A stretch of 64,000 bases of DNA from Azospirillum halopraeferens DSM 3675 (GCF_000429625.1 NZ_AUCF01000013.1:62001-126000), one strand, 5' to 3'. Numbered from the stretch's first letter, positions 47,272-56,765 are shown. Notes: generated by a model from the sequence alone, not told the origin. Translations and numbers: made by a program.

Positions 47272-48186
47272 TTACGACGCCACCGGCCACATCCACGTCA
47301 GTTCGTGCTTGTTGTGGTGGAGGTGCACCAGCCGGCCGCCGGGGATGGCGGCGAAGGCGGCGGCGGCGGCGTGGTCGGTCTCGCCCTGGAACTTCAGGGT
47401 GCAGACGAAGCGCCGCGCCAGGCCGCTGGCCATCCAGCCCTCCACCAGCCGCAGCAGGCGCTGCGGATAGCAGATCACGTCGCAGGCCAGCCAGTCCACC
47501 GGGCCGATGTCCTGCGGCCGCAGGCCGAAGGCGCTCTCCTGCCGCACGGTGACGCGGGGCAGCGCGGCCACGGCCGGGTCCAGGGGGGCCTTGTCGACGC
47601 TGATCACCGACGCGCCCAACTCGTGCATCACCCAGGTCCAGCCGCCGGGGCAGGCGCCCAGGTCGAGGCAGCGGTCCCCCGGTCCCGGATGCTCCCCGAA
47701 GCGGGTCAGCGCCTCCCACAGCTTCAGATAGGCGCGGTTGGGCGGCGCCGTGCGGTTCTCCACGAACGTCACCTCGCCGTGGCGGAAGGGGCTGGAGCAG
47801 CGGGCCGCCGCCAGCAGCGTGTGCTCGTCCAGCAGCGTCCAGGACCCCAGCGGCGCCGTCGGCGCCGGTGCCGGGAAAACCAGGGGCCGGGCCGAGACGT
47901 GCGGCAGGTTCTCCGCAATCAGCGCGGCGCGGCGGTGATGGCGCAGCGGCCACAGGGCCCAGTTGCGCTGGATGGCGCGCAGCGCCCGCGCCGCCTCCTT
48001 GATGGACGCGAAGGGGATGCGCACGGGGTCGTGCCAGACGTTCTGCGCCCAGGCCGCCGGCCGGGCCGGGCCGGGGGCGAAGACCAGCCGGTCCTCCACC
48101 GCCGACACCTCCCCCAGTTCGGCGACGAGGTCGTCGACGAAGCCCTCGGGGGCGAGGTAGATGGTCTGGCCAAGAGGTTCGGTCAT
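47272..48186 (-). CDS. RlmM-like 23S rRNA ribose methyltransferase, 304 aa
   Basis: SAM-dependent methyltransferase with motif I CLDLGACPGGWTWVMHELGA and downstream VDWLACDVICYPQRLL and FVCTLKFQGETDH, which give the K-D-K-type catalytic set of the FtsJ/RlmM group (2'-O-methylation, position C2498 in E. coli). The N-terminal 130 residues are THUMP-like. At 304 aa it is shorter than E. coli RlmM (about 366), as in many alphaproteobacterial homologues. ATG at 48186 follows a gap of 47 nt from the GH13 gene. Confidence 0.82.
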   Translation of the reverse strand: MTEPLGQTIYLAPEGFVDDLVAELGEVSAVEDRLVFAPGPARPAAWAQNVWHDPVRIPFASIKEAARALRAIQRNWALWPLRHHRRAALIAENLPHVSARPLVFPAPAPTAPLGSWTLLDEHTLLAAARCSSPFRHGEVTFVENRTAPPNRAYLKLWEALTRFGEHPGPGDRCLDLGACPGGWTWVMHELGASVISVDKAPLDPAVAALPRVTVRQESAFGLRPQDIGPVDWLACDVICYPQRLLRLVEGWMASGLARRFVCTLKFQGETDHAAAAAFAAIPGGRLVHLHHNKHELTWMWPVAS

Positions 48187-48233
48187 CGCGGCACCGTCGA
48201 TCCCGGAGGGCGTGGAAAGGCGCCCTTGTAGCG

Positions 48234-49850
48234 CTACTCCCGCCGGCGCGCAAACAATGCCCCCCACGGCCCCAGCCGCACCGCGCCGTCGTCCGGGGCG
48301 CCGTCCAGGCCGGGCACGGACAGCGGCAGCCAGCGGTCGGCGTCGGCAACGGCCGCCCGTGCCGGCTCCGGCGACGGGTTGAACAGGCACAGCAGCGCCT
48401 GTCCGTCGTGCTCCCGCTCGAACGCCAGCACCGGCGGCGCGACGTCGCGGAACCGGATGGTGCCCAGACGCAGGGCCGGCTGGGCCGCCCGCCACGCCAG
48501 GAAGACGCGGGTGAAGGCCAGCACACTGTCGGGATCGCCCTCCTGCACCGCCACCGCGCGGGCGCGGTGCTCGTCGGGGATGGGCAGCCAAGGCTCGACG
48601 TCGGAGAAGCCGGCGTGGACGCCGTCGCGGGACCACGGCATGGGCGTGCGGCAGCCGTCGCGCCCGGCCGCCTCCGGCCACAGGGCGATGCCGAAGGGAT
48701 CGCGCAGCCGCTCGAACGGCACCTCCGCCTGGGGCAGGCCCAACTCTTCCCCCTGATAGAGGAAGGCGGTGCCGCGCAGCGCGGTCAGCAGGGCGATGTA
48801 CAACCGGGCCGCCGCCGCCGGCGCGTCCGGTCCGCCCCAGCGGCTGGCCACCCGCGGCACGTCGTGGTTGGAGAAGGCCCAGGACGGCCAGCCCTGCCCC
48901 GGCTGCGCCTCGAACGCCTCCACGGCGGCGCGGATGGTGGCCGCCCCGTTCTCCGTCCCCAGCAGGGCGAAGTTGTAGGCGGTGTGCAGCAGGTCGGGGG
49001 CGGCCACGTACTCCGCCGCGCGCATCACGCTGTCGTCGTCGTGCACCTCCGCCACCGCCATGCGGTCGGGGTAGCGGTCGAGCAGGGCGCGCAGGCGCCG
49101 CAGGAACCACAGGGTTTCCGGCTGCGACTTGTCGTGGCGGTGGATCTGGCGACCATAGGGGCTGGCGGGCGGCACCCCGTCGGGCCAGCGTAGACCCGGC
49201 GGGCGCGGCGGGTTGTCGCGCAGCATCGGGTCGTGCAGGTAATAGTTGGCCACGTCCAGCCGGAACCCGTCGACGCCGCGGTCCAGCCAGAAGGCGCACT
49301 CGCCCAGCACCGCCTCTTGCACCTCGGGATTGTGCAGGTTGAGGTCGGGCTGGCAGGCCAGGAAATTGTGCAGGTAATACTGCTGCCGCCGGCCGTCCCA
49401 GGTCCAGGCGGGGCCGCCGAAGACCGACAGCCAGTTGTTGGGAGGTGTGCCGTCGGCTTTGGCGTCGGCCCAGACGTACCAATCCGCCCGCGGCCCCTCG
49501 TGGCCGGCGCGGCTGTCGCGGAACCAGGGGTGGCTGTCGGAGGTGTGGCTCAGCACCATGTCGATGACAACCTTCAGCCCCAGCCCGTGAGCCCGCGCGA
49601 GCAGGCGGTCGAACCCGTCCAGCGTGCCGAACAGCGGGTCCACGTCCCGGTAGTCGGCGACGTCGTAGCCGAAGTCCATCATCGGCGAACGGAAGAAGGG
49701 CGACAACCAGATCCCGTCGACCCCCAGACCGGCCACATGGTCCAGCCGGCTGACGATGCCCTCGAGATCGCCCACCCCGTCTCCGTCGGAATCGCAGAAA
49801 CTGCGCGGATAGATCTGGTACAGGACGCCGCCGCGCCACCACTCGGTCAT
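48234..49850 (-). CDS. GH13 alpha-glucosidase, 538 aa
   Basis: Cytoplasmic alpha-1,4- or alpha-1,6-glucosidase of the oligo-glucosidase branch. The catalytic triad is Asp199 (GFRLDVAN), Glu268 (AVAEVHDD) and Asp330 (SNHDVPR); the start WWRGGVLYQIYPRSFCDSDG is the typical family opening. Calcium-type motif DSDGDGVGDLEG lies at 20-31. Together with the GH31 enzyme it shows a capacity for intracellular alpha-glucan or disaccharide use, though the two genes are 41 kb apart and not co-regulated by visible signals. Confidence 0.93.
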   Translation of the reverse strand: MTEWWRGGVLYQIYPRSFCDSDGDGVGDLEGIVSRLDHVAGLGVDGIWLSPFFRSPMMDFGYDVADYRDVDPLFGTLDGFDRLLARAHGLGLKVVIDMVLSHTSDSHPWFRDSRAGHEGPRADWYVWADAKADGTPPNNWLSVFGGPAWTWDGRRQQYYLHNFLACQPDLNLHNPEVQEAVLGECAFWLDRGVDGFRLDVANYYLHDPMLRDNPPRPPGLRWPDGVPPASPYGRQIHRHDKSQPETLWFLRRLRALLDRYPDRMAVAEVHDDDSVMRAAEYVAAPDLLHTAYNFALLGTENGAATIRAAVEAFEAQPGQGWPSWAFSNHDVPRVASRWGGPDAPAAAARLYIALLTALRGTAFLYQGEELGLPQAEVPFERLRDPFGIALWPEAAGRDGCRTPMPWSRDGVHAGFSDVEPWLPIPDEHRARAVAVQEGDPDSVLAFTRVFLAWRAAQPALRLGTIRFRDVAPPVLAFEREHDGQALLCLFNPSPEPARAAVADADRWLPLSVPGLDGAPDDGAVRLGPWGALFARRRE

Positions 49851-49948
49851 GCCGTTCTCCCCATCCCGACCGTTGCCACACGATAACGCCTCGCTGTGAC
49901 AAAACGGCTCACACCCCGGTCCGTCCCGCCTGTTTCGAATTCAGGAGA

Positions 49949-49964
49949 TTGACAATCATTCTCA
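49949..49964 (+). promoter_or_regulatory. Fur-box-like operator overlapping a -35 element upstream of bfd
   Basis: TGACAATCATTCTCA at 49950-49964 matches the 7-1-7 Fur consensus TGATAATNATTATCA at 12 of the 14 defined positions. TTGACA at 49949-49954 is a perfect -35 hexamer inside it, so Fur or a relative would block polymerase. A -10 is less clear (TATAGG at 49976 with a long spacer). Confidence 0.75.
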
Positions 49965-50007
49965 TCTCCCTTAGCTATAGGCCATAGGCACTCCGGGGAT
50001 ATCGGAC

Positions 50008-50280
50008 ATGTACGTGTGCATCTGCCACGCCTTCACCGACAAGCAGGTCAAAAAGGCCCTGGAGGGTGGTGCTCGCACCACGGCGGCCGTCTATCGCACG
50101 CTCGGCCACAAGGTCCAGTGCGGCAAATGCGTTCCCTATGTGCGCGGCATGGTCGAGGAACACCGGCAGGAAACCTTCGGCACCTGTGCGGGCGGCGGCA
50201 ATTGCGGCGGCTGCGCCAACCACCACGACATCCCCGCCAACGATGAACCCGCGGTCGCCTACGCCATCGCCGCGGAGTGA
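50008..50280 (+). CDS. bfd: Bacterioferritin-associated ferredoxin (Bfd-like), 90 aa
   Basis: [2Fe-2S] protein that mobilises iron from bacterioferritin. The Bfd signature is MYVCICHAFTDKQVKKAL with Cys4 and Cys6, then VQCGKC with Cys38 and Cys41, giving C-x-C...C-x-x-C. Bfd is about 64 aa in E. coli; this protein has an extra C-terminal tail with three more cysteines (TCAGGGNCGGCANHH: Cys60, Cys66, Cys69). It sits behind a near-consensus Fur box, consistent with iron-starvation induction. No bfr gene is adjacent. Confidence 0.88.
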   Translation: MYVCICHAFTDKQVKKALEGGARTTAAVYRTLGHKVQCGKCVPYVRGMVEEHRQETFGTCAGGGNCGGCANHHDIPANDEPAVAYAIAAE

Positions 50281-50301
50281 TGGCGACGCCCCCATAGTCC
50301 C

Positions 50302-53268
50302 CTATTCCGCCGCCCCCATCTGTTCTTCCAGCGCCGAGCCGAGCTGCCGGGGCGTTACCGGCTTGTAGACGACGCGCAGCCCGTGGCGGGCGGCGTCCTC
50401 CAGGCATTCCGGGCCGGTCTCGCCGGTCAGGATGACACCGGGGATGTCGGCGCCGGCCAGTTCGCGCACCCCCAGGATCACCTCGGTTCCCACGCGGCCT
50501 TCCCGCAGGCGGTAGTCGGACACGATGATGTCGGGCCGCCGGCCGTCGGCGCGCAGCCGCTCCAGGGCCTGTTCCGGCGTGCCGGCGATCAGCACGTCGT
50601 AGCCCCATTCCGTCAGGATGGCCCGCAGCCCCATCAGCACGATGGCGTCGTCATCGACCAGCACGGCGAAGCGCCCCCGCCCGGCCGCGGGAACCGCCGC
50701 GGCGGACGGGTCCGCGCCGGCGTCCCGGGCCTCACCCGGCGGCACGGTGATGGCGAACGCCGACCCGCCGCCCGGTGCGGAGCGGACGGTCACCGGGTGG
50801 TCCAAAAGCTGTGACAGGCGACGCACGATAGCGAGACCGAGGCCGAGCCCCTGGGCGCGGTCGCGTTCGGGGTTGGCGACCTGGTGGAACTCCTCGAAGA
50901 TGCGTTCCAGTTGATCGGGCGGGATGCCGATCCCGGAGTCCTGCACGGTGATGATCACACCGGCGGGCTCGTGCTCACAGGTAACCGCGACCTCGCCCGC
51001 CGGCGTATAGCGGATGGCGTTCTCCACGAGGTTGCGCAGCATCCGCTGCAGCAGGGTGCGGTCGCTGCGCACCGTGGTGCGGCAGGAATCGACCCGCCAG
51101 TCGATGCCCTTCCCGCGGGCGATCGGGGCGTAGGCGGCCCCGATGTGATCGAGGATCTCGCCGATGGCGAAGTCCTCCACCGTCGGTTGGACCAGCCCGG
51201 CGTCCAGGCGCGAGACGTCCAGCAGGCTGTCCAGCAGTTCCTTCAGGGAGTCGAGCCCGCGCTCCACATGGCGCAGCACGTCGCGGCCCTTGCCAGCCCC
51301 CACATGGGGAGCGAGCGCCGCCACGAAGAAGAACAGCGACTGCAAGGGCTGGCGCAGATCGTGGCTGGCGGCGGCCAGGAAGCGGGTCTTGGCGCGGTCG
51401 GCCTGCTCCGCCTCCTCCCTGGCGCGGGTGACCGCCTCCTCCATGGTCCGGCGTTCGGTGATGTCCTCCACCACCGCGATGCGGTACGCCTCCTCCGTCC
51501 CGGTGATGCGCGCCAGCGACGAGGACACCCGCACCCACAGCAGGCGGCCGTCGGCGTGGCGGTAGCGCTTCTCGATGGCGTAGCTGGACAGCTCCCCGGC
51601 GAGCAGGCGGTCCAGCAGCGCGTCCTCCGCCGCGCGGTCGGCAGGATCGGTCAGATCCCGGAACCCGGTCCCCAGCAACTCCGCGCGCGACCGGCCGAGC
51701 ATGGCACACAGCCGGTCGTTGACGTCGAGCAGCCGCCCGTCGAGCCCGATCCGCTCGATGCCGACGGCCGCCTGCTCGAAGACGGCGCGGAAGCGTTCCT
51801 CGCTGCGCCGGCGGGCGGCCTCGGCATCCCGCAGTTCGGTGATCTCCACCACCACCGCACCGACGGCGACGATGGCGTCGTCGTCGATGACCGGATAGAG
51901 GCTGGTCAGCCAGTGCCGCCGCGCGTCGGGTTCGGCAACGGTTCCGGTCATTACCTCCAGGTTCCGCACCGACGTGCCGGCGGCAAAGATCCGGTCGACG
52001 ATGGGCCCCATCACCGCGGCCGCGTCGGGCAACACCTCGTCCAGCCGCCGGCCCACATGCGCCTCCGCCGACAGCCCGTTGAGCGCTGCCAGCGTGTCGT
52101 TGATGCGCAGGTATCGCCGGTCGCGGTCGAAGAAGGCGAAGCCGACCGGAGCGTGCTCCAGCAGGGCGTTGAGCTGGGCGAGCGCCGCGGCCCGCTCTCG
52201 GCTCGCCTCCTCGCGCAGGCGCGCCTGCTCCTGCAGGTCGGCGGCCATCGCATCAAAGGCGCGGGCGAGATGGCCGATGTCGGAGCGGGTGCGGTCCAGG
52301 CCGCTGCGCGCCGAGAGATCCCCGGCCCGCCACCGCTCGGTCGCGGCGATCAGGGCGGCCACCGGCCGGCGCAGGAAATGACGGCCGCCCCACCACACCA
52401 CCAGCAGGGTGATCGCCGCGACCAGCGCGATGGTGGCCAGCGAGCGGAGCATGGCGTTGCGCAGGGGGCGGACCGCTTCCTCCTTGTCCAGGCCCACGGC
52501 CATGAAGGTCCCGTCGTCGCCGCCCAGCGGGCGGTAGCCGACGACGCGGGTGACCCCGTCCAGCCCGACGATCTCCGCCGTTCCCGGCGCGCCGGCCTCC
52601 AGGAAGCCGCGCAGCCGCTCCGGCACGGCGCCGCCGACGGCGCCCGGCAGTTCGGGCACGCGGGCGAACACGGTGCCGTCCCGATCGGCGATCGTCACCG
52701 ACGTGCCGGGCGGCAGCGGCTTGTCGGCGAGATATCGGTTGAGCCAGTGCAGTTCCACCAGCGCGGTGACCACTCCGGCGACCTCCCCGTCCGCGTCGGC
52801 ATAAGGCAATCCGAACGGCAGGGCGGGCCGGCCGTTGGCGCGCTGGCGGATGTGGCCGCCGGCGCGGAATCGTCCACTCTCCAGGGCGACGCGGACATGG
52901 GGGCGGTCGGCCACGTCGATCCCCATGGCACCGCGGTCCGTGGCGCACCGCACGCGTCCGTCCCGTCCGACCACATGGATGTGCTGGTGATCGGGATACT
53001 CCGGGCGGAGCCGGTCGAGAAGCCCCTGGCAGCGGGCATCGTCGCCACTGCGCACGGCGTCGGTCCCGGCCAGCGTGACCAGCACCTGCCGCACCCCTTC
53101 GACGAGGCGCAGATGCTCCGCCTCGACCAGGCCGACGAGACGGGCGGCGTCGCGGTGGATTTCCTCCTCGCGCACCGCGTGCAGGGTCAGTTCGTTGTCG
53201 ATCTCGATGACCGTCGCCGGGATCAGCGCGACGATCACCAGCAGGATGAGGCGCTGCATCAGGCTCAT
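50302..53268 (-). CDS. Hybrid sensor histidine kinase with receiver domain, 988 aa
   Basis: Layout in order: membrane helix (about 5-25), extracellular dCACHE-like sensor (about 40-275), second helix (LATIALVAAITLLVVWWGG), HAMP (about 300-352), a coiled linker, two PAS domains (about 366-490 and 495-615), HisKA with His636 (AASHDLRQPL), HATPase with NLVENAIRYTP, DSGIGIPPDQ and GLGLGLAIVRRL. A C-terminal receiver has Asp918 (VSDYRLREG). HATPase-receiver fusion suggests an orphan kinase; no separate DNA-binding partner is adjacent. Ligand unknown. Confidence 0.93.
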   Translation of the reverse strand: MSLMQRLILLVIVALIPATVIEIDNELTLHAVREEEIHRDAARLVGLVEAEHLRLVEGVRQVLVTLAGTDAVRSGDDARCQGLLDRLRPEYPDHQHIHVVGRDGRVRCATDRGAMGIDVADRPHVRVALESGRFRAGGHIRQRANGRPALPFGLPYADADGEVAGVVTALVELHWLNRYLADKPLPPGTSVTIADRDGTVFARVPELPGAVGGAVPERLRGFLEAGAPGTAEIVGLDGVTRVVGYRPLGGDDGTFMAVGLDKEEAVRPLRNAMLRSLATIALVAAITLLVVWWGGRHFLRRPVAALIAATERWRAGDLSARSGLDRTRSDIGHLARAFDAMAADLQEQARLREEASRERAAALAQLNALLEHAPVGFAFFDRDRRYLRINDTLAALNGLSAEAHVGRRLDEVLPDAAAVMGPIVDRIFAAGTSVRNLEVMTGTVAEPDARRHWLTSLYPVIDDDAIVAVGAVVVEITELRDAEAARRRSEERFRAVFEQAAVGIERIGLDGRLLDVNDRLCAMLGRSRAELLGTGFRDLTDPADRAAEDALLDRLLAGELSSYAIEKRYRHADGRLLWVRVSSSLARITGTEEAYRIAVVEDITERRTMEEAVTRAREEAEQADRAKTRFLAAASHDLRQPLQSLFFFVAALAPHVGAGKGRDVLRHVERGLDSLKELLDSLLDVSRLDAGLVQPTVEDFAIGEILDHIGAAYAPIARGKGIDWRVDSCRTTVRSDRTLLQRMLRNLVENAIRYTPAGEVAVTCEHEPAGVIITVQDSGIGIPPDQLERIFEEFHQVANPERDRAQGLGLGLAIVRRLSQLLDHPVTVRSAPGGGSAFAITVPPGEARDAGADPSAAAVPAAGRGRFAVLVDDDAIVLMGLRAILTEWGYDVLIAGTPEQALERLRADGRRPDIIVSDYRLREGRVGTEVILGVRELAGADIPGVILTGETGPECLEDAARHGLRVVYKPVTPRQLGSALEEQMGAAE

Positions 53269-53351
53269 GGCCGCGCCCCGGTTGCGGTTAATAAGGGATC
53301 ACCGTCCGGTCCCGCGCTATCCATGTGCCCGCCTCGCCATGGACGCCGGCC

Positions 53352-53879
53352 TCACGCCGGCAAGTTGGCGCGCAACGCGTCGACCGGCGGAACCAGCGCG
53401 GCCAGGCGGCGGGAGCGCAGGCCGGCGCGGATGAACAGGGCGCCCACCACAACCGGCAGCAGCAGCACGCCGACGATCATCTGCCGCTTGGCCCGGTCGC
53501 GCGCCGCGGCGGCGAACAGGCGCACCAGCGACAGGTCCTGCACCAGACCGGTCGTCCCCTCCCCGGGCTCGCTCGCGGCGGCCTCCGCTCCGACGGGGCG
53601 GGCGGCGTAGATGATGCCGCCGCGGGTGCCGCCGCTCTCGATGGACACCACCCACAGCTCCACCGTAGCACCCTCGACCAGGCAGGCGGCAACGGCGTTG
53701 CCGGCGCTCATCTCCGTCAGGGTGGCGGTGCGGCCGTCGGCGTTGCCGATGGCGATGGATTCGAAGATCGTCGCTCCGGCCATTTCGTGCCGCCGCCCGA
53801 CGCGGTCGACGCGGGCGACGCACGACCAGGTTCCTACCTCCACACCGGAGACCGCACCGCCCTGCGACACAGCACTCAC
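53352..53879 (-). CDS. Unknown protein with one C-terminal membrane segment, 175 aa
   Basis: Not recognised. Starts with a soluble beta-rich part (GTWSCVARVDRVGRRHEMA, then ATLTEMSAGNAVAACLVEGA and ELWVVSIESGG). One membrane helix lies near residue 145 (RQMIVGVLLLPVVVGALFIR), followed by a basic tail. The GTG at 53879 follows AAGGGAGGG at 5-7 nt and is preferred over an upstream in-frame ATG. The gene precedes the hybrid kinase on the same strand, 83 nt away, so it may be an accessory membrane protein to it (inference). Confidence 0.6.
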   Translation of the reverse strand: MSAVSQGGAVSGVEVGTWSCVARVDRVGRRHEMAGATIFESIAIGNADGRTATLTEMSAGNAVAACLVEGATVELWVVSIESGGTRGGIIYAARPVGAEAAASEPGEGTTGLVQDLSLVRLFAAAARDRAKRQMIVGVLLLPVVVGALFIRAGLRSRRLAALVPPVDALRANLPA

Positions 53880-53973
53880 CGCCCACCCTCCCTTCGTTCC
53901 CTCGCCCGGCGCGGCCCGGCCGGACTCCATTCCTCAGCCTAACAAACAATCAATCAACCTGTTAAGCCCGCCG

Positions 53974-55683
53974 TCAGGCGGCGATGACCTCGAACCGATC
54001 GACATCGACCAGCCCGCGGTCGGTGATCTTCAGGTGGGGGATGACCGGCAGTGGCAGGAAGGCCAGTTGCAGGAACGGCTCGGCCAGGGGACAGCCCATG
54101 GCGCGCACCGCGCCCCGCAGCGTGCGAAGCTGATGCTCCACCGTCTCGAACGGTTCCAGGCTCATCAGCCCGGCCAGGGGCAGAGCGATCTCGCCGATCA
54201 CCCGGCCCTCCGCAACGGCGACGAACCCGCCCTGAAGCGCGATCAGACGGTTGACGGCGACGGCCATGTCTGCGTCGTCGGCCCCGACGACGCAGACGTT
54301 ATGGCTGTCGTGCCCGACCGAGGAAGCGATGGCGCCGCGCCGGAACCCGAATCCGCGCACGAAGCCGCGCCCGATGTTGCGGTTGGTGCCGTGGCGGGCC
54401 AGCACGCAGACCTTCAGGATGTCGCGCTCCGGGTCTGCCACCGCCTGACCGCCGCGCTGCGGCACCGCCAGGGTCAGGTGCTCGGTGATGATCTTGCCGG
54501 GCAGGATGCCGATCACCGGGCGGCTGCTCCCGGCGACCGGCACGGCGAAGTCGGCGGCCTCCACCGGGTCCAGGCGGATGGACTCCAGCCCCACCGGCGC
54601 CACCGCCGGACGGCCGGCGAAGGTGTCCGGTCCGACCGGGCGGCCATCCTTGATGACGCGGGCGACGGCGCAGTCCTCCAGGTCGTGCAGCAGCACCAGG
54701 TCGGCGCGCTGGCCGGGGGCGATCAGGCCGCGGTCGTGCAGGCCGAAGCCGCGCGCCGCCGCCCAGGTGGCGGCGCGGTAGACGTGGGCCACCGGCGCGC
54801 CGCGGCGGATGGCGGCGCGGATGAGGTGGTCGAGGTGCCCTTCCTCGGCGATGTCCAACGGGTTGCGGTCGTCGGTGCAGAAGCCGAGGAACGAGGAGGT
54901 CTCCGGCCGGATGATTTCGGCCAGGGCGTCCACGTCCTTGGACACGGAGCCGTCGCGGATCAGCACCTGCATGCCCTTGCGCAGCTTCTCCCACGCCTCG
55001 TCGGCGCCGGTCGTCTCGTGGCAGTTGCGCACGCCGCAGGAGAGATAGGCGTTCAGCTCCCGCCCGCGCACCAGTGGGGCGTGGCCGTCGATGGGGCGGT
55101 CCTGGAAGGCGGCGAGCTTGTCCAGCACCTCCGGCAGCTTTTGGAACACGCCGGGGAAGTTCATGAACTCGGCCAGGCCCAGCACCTTGGGATGGTCGCG
55201 CCAGCGCACGAGGTCGGCGGCGTCCAGGCGGGCGCCCGACGTCTCCAGCTCCGTCGCCGGCACGCACGAGGAAAGCTGCACCCGCAGGTCGATGGCCAGT
55301 CCCCCGGCGCTGTCGAGCATGTAGCGCAGTCCCTGCTCACCCAACACGTTGCAGATCTCGTGCGGGTCGCAGATCGCCGTCGTGGTACCGCGGGGCAGCA
55401 CGCAGCGGTCGAACTCGGTGGGGGTGACGCAGGTGGACTCGCAATGGACGTGGGTGTCGACGAAGCCGGGCACCACGGTCAGGTCCCGGCCGTCGATCTC
55501 CTCCACCCCCTCATAGCGGTCGTAGGTGCCGACGATGCGGTCGCCGCAGATGGCGATGTCGCTGTCCGCCACCTCGCCGGTGACGACGTTGAGGAACCGG
55601 GTGTTGCGAATCACCAGGTCCGCCTTGCCCCGGCCCAGCGCCTGGTCGATGCGCCGCGTCAGTTCGTCCCGCCCGATCGCCAT
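53974..55683 (-). CDS. ade: Adenine deaminase, 569 aa
   Basis: Amidohydrolase converting adenine to hypoxanthine plus ammonia (EC 3.5.4.2) in purine salvage. Metal site residues of the first motif are His78, His80 and Glu82 (GFVDTHVHCEST); further motifs are GLAEFMNFPG, DGHAP, and TDDRNPLDI, all typical of Ade. Length is normal for the family (about 570). The BMP-type nucleoside importer at 22-27 kb would complement this salvage role, though it is far away. Confidence 0.93.
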   Translation of the reverse strand: MAIGRDELTRRIDQALGRGKADLVIRNTRFLNVVTGEVADSDIAICGDRIVGTYDRYEGVEEIDGRDLTVVPGFVDTHVHCESTCVTPTEFDRCVLPRGTTTAICDPHEICNVLGEQGLRYMLDSAGGLAIDLRVQLSSCVPATELETSGARLDAADLVRWRDHPKVLGLAEFMNFPGVFQKLPEVLDKLAAFQDRPIDGHAPLVRGRELNAYLSCGVRNCHETTGADEAWEKLRKGMQVLIRDGSVSKDVDALAEIIRPETSSFLGFCTDDRNPLDIAEEGHLDHLIRAAIRRGAPVAHVYRAATWAAARGFGLHDRGLIAPGQRADLVLLHDLEDCAVARVIKDGRPVGPDTFAGRPAVAPVGLESIRLDPVEAADFAVPVAGSSRPVIGILPGKIITEHLTLAVPQRGGQAVADPERDILKVCVLARHGTNRNIGRGFVRGFGFRRGAIASSVGHDSHNVCVVGADDADMAVAVNRLIALQGGFVAVAEGRVIGEIALPLAGLMSLEPFETVEHQLRTLRGAVRAMGCPLAEPFLQLAFLPLPVIPHLKITDRGLVDVDRFEVIAA

Positions 55684-55737
55684 GCCGCCGCTCTCCTGCC
55701 GTCCGTTCGGTTAAGGTGGCGGCCGCGGCCGGAGGCG

Positions 55738-56646
55738 TCAATCGGCGCGGAAGGTGGTAACGGTCGTATTCCCCGGCGCCCAGTCGTTGCCGTCGCAGGC
55801 GTCCTTCTCCTCCACGCGCAGCAGTTCCAGCGCCGCGGCCCCGGCGCGGAACACGGTCCGCAGACCGCAATCGCCGATACCGCGGTAGAGAGTCAGCACC
55901 GACACGCGGGTGCCCTCCACCACGACCATGCCGGTCGGCCGCCCCTGCGGATCGGCCGCGGGCGTGCCGCCGGCCGCCGGCACCTCCACCGCCGCGCGCA
56001 CCGCCGTGCCGCCCGCGGGGTCCAGCAGGAAGGGAACGACGGTGCACTGGTAGGCGCCGCAGGAGTCCGGCACGGCCATCAGCAGCCGTCCGTCGGCGAG
56101 CGGCGCCACCAGCGTGAAGCCGGCGTAGCGGTCGTAGGTGGGCAGCCCCACCTCCTCGTCCTCGTCGGGCGGAGCGGGCCGGTCGAGCAGGGTGGTCAGG
56201 ACGAAGGCGGCGAAGGCCGCTTCCTCCTCCCCTTCCGGCGTCGTCTCCGCCAGCGGATCGATGGGCCGGACCGTCGCCAGAGCGTCGGCCAGCGCCAGCG
56301 GCCCCGCCGCGGCGATCAGCGCCCGCAACCGGTCGCGGTAGGCGACGGTGAGCGGCCCGTAGTCGGTGGGATCGGCGGCCAGCAGCCGGTCCCGGCCCGC
56401 CAGCCAGGCCCGCTGCTCCGCCTTCACCGCGTCGGCGCTCGCGCCGCGCAGGGCCAGCCGGTAGGCTCGCGCCATCAGGCGGTCGACGCCGGCCAGCGAG
56501 TCATCGGCACAAACCGCCTTTTCCGCCGGCCGCGCCGCCCGGGCACAATCGAAGGACGGCCCGCGCGCCGCCTGCGCCGCGGCGGGCGCGGGCACGGCGG
56601 CGACAAGCGACAGGATCGGCAGGAGAACGGCGGCGGCGCGGCGCAT
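55738..56646 (-). CDS. Exported LprI-like (DUF1311-type) protein, 302 aa
   Basis: Sec signal peptide (RRAAAVLLPILSLVAAVPAPAAA, cleavage near AQA) followed by a lysozyme-inhibitor LprI-type motif: SFDCARAARPAEKAVCADDS at about 30-49, then LAGVDRLMARAYRLALRG and QRAWLAGRD. This short Cys-pair region is the DUF1311 signature. The remaining 190 residues are a beta-rich domain of unknown function with further Cys pairs (PDSCGAYQCT, GDCGLR, DACDGN). ATG at 56646 has no good SD. Confidence 0.75.
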   Translation of the reverse strand: MRRAAAVLLPILSLVAAVPAPAAAQAARGPSFDCARAARPAEKAVCADDSLAGVDRLMARAYRLALRGASADAVKAEQRAWLAGRDRLLAADPTDYGPLTVAYRDRLRALIAAAGPLALADALATVRPIDPLAETTPEGEEEAAFAAFVLTTLLDRPAPPDEDEEVGLPTYDRYAGFTLVAPLADGRLLMAVPDSCGAYQCTVVPFLLDPAGGTAVRAAVEVPAAGGTPAADPQGRPTGMVVVEGTRVSVLTLYRGIGDCGLRTVFRAGAAALELLRVEEKDACDGNDWAPGNTTVTTFRAD

Positions 56647-56744
56647 GACCGGAGGTTCCGTGCGGTGGATGGGCGCCACCAGACACACCGGCGGGGACCG
56701 CGCTGTCAACGGGCGCGGCTTATGAACCGGATCGGAAGGAAAGC

Positions 56745-56758
56745 GGGGGGGGGGGGGG
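56745..56758. repeat. Homopolymer of 14 G
   Basis: Fourteen consecutive G on the plus strand, 8 nt beyond the 3' end of tRNA-Phe (as 14 C on the tRNA strand). Could be a slippage-prone tract or a sequencing/assembly length error. Confidence 0.6.
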
Positions 56759-56765
56759 AGCGAGA

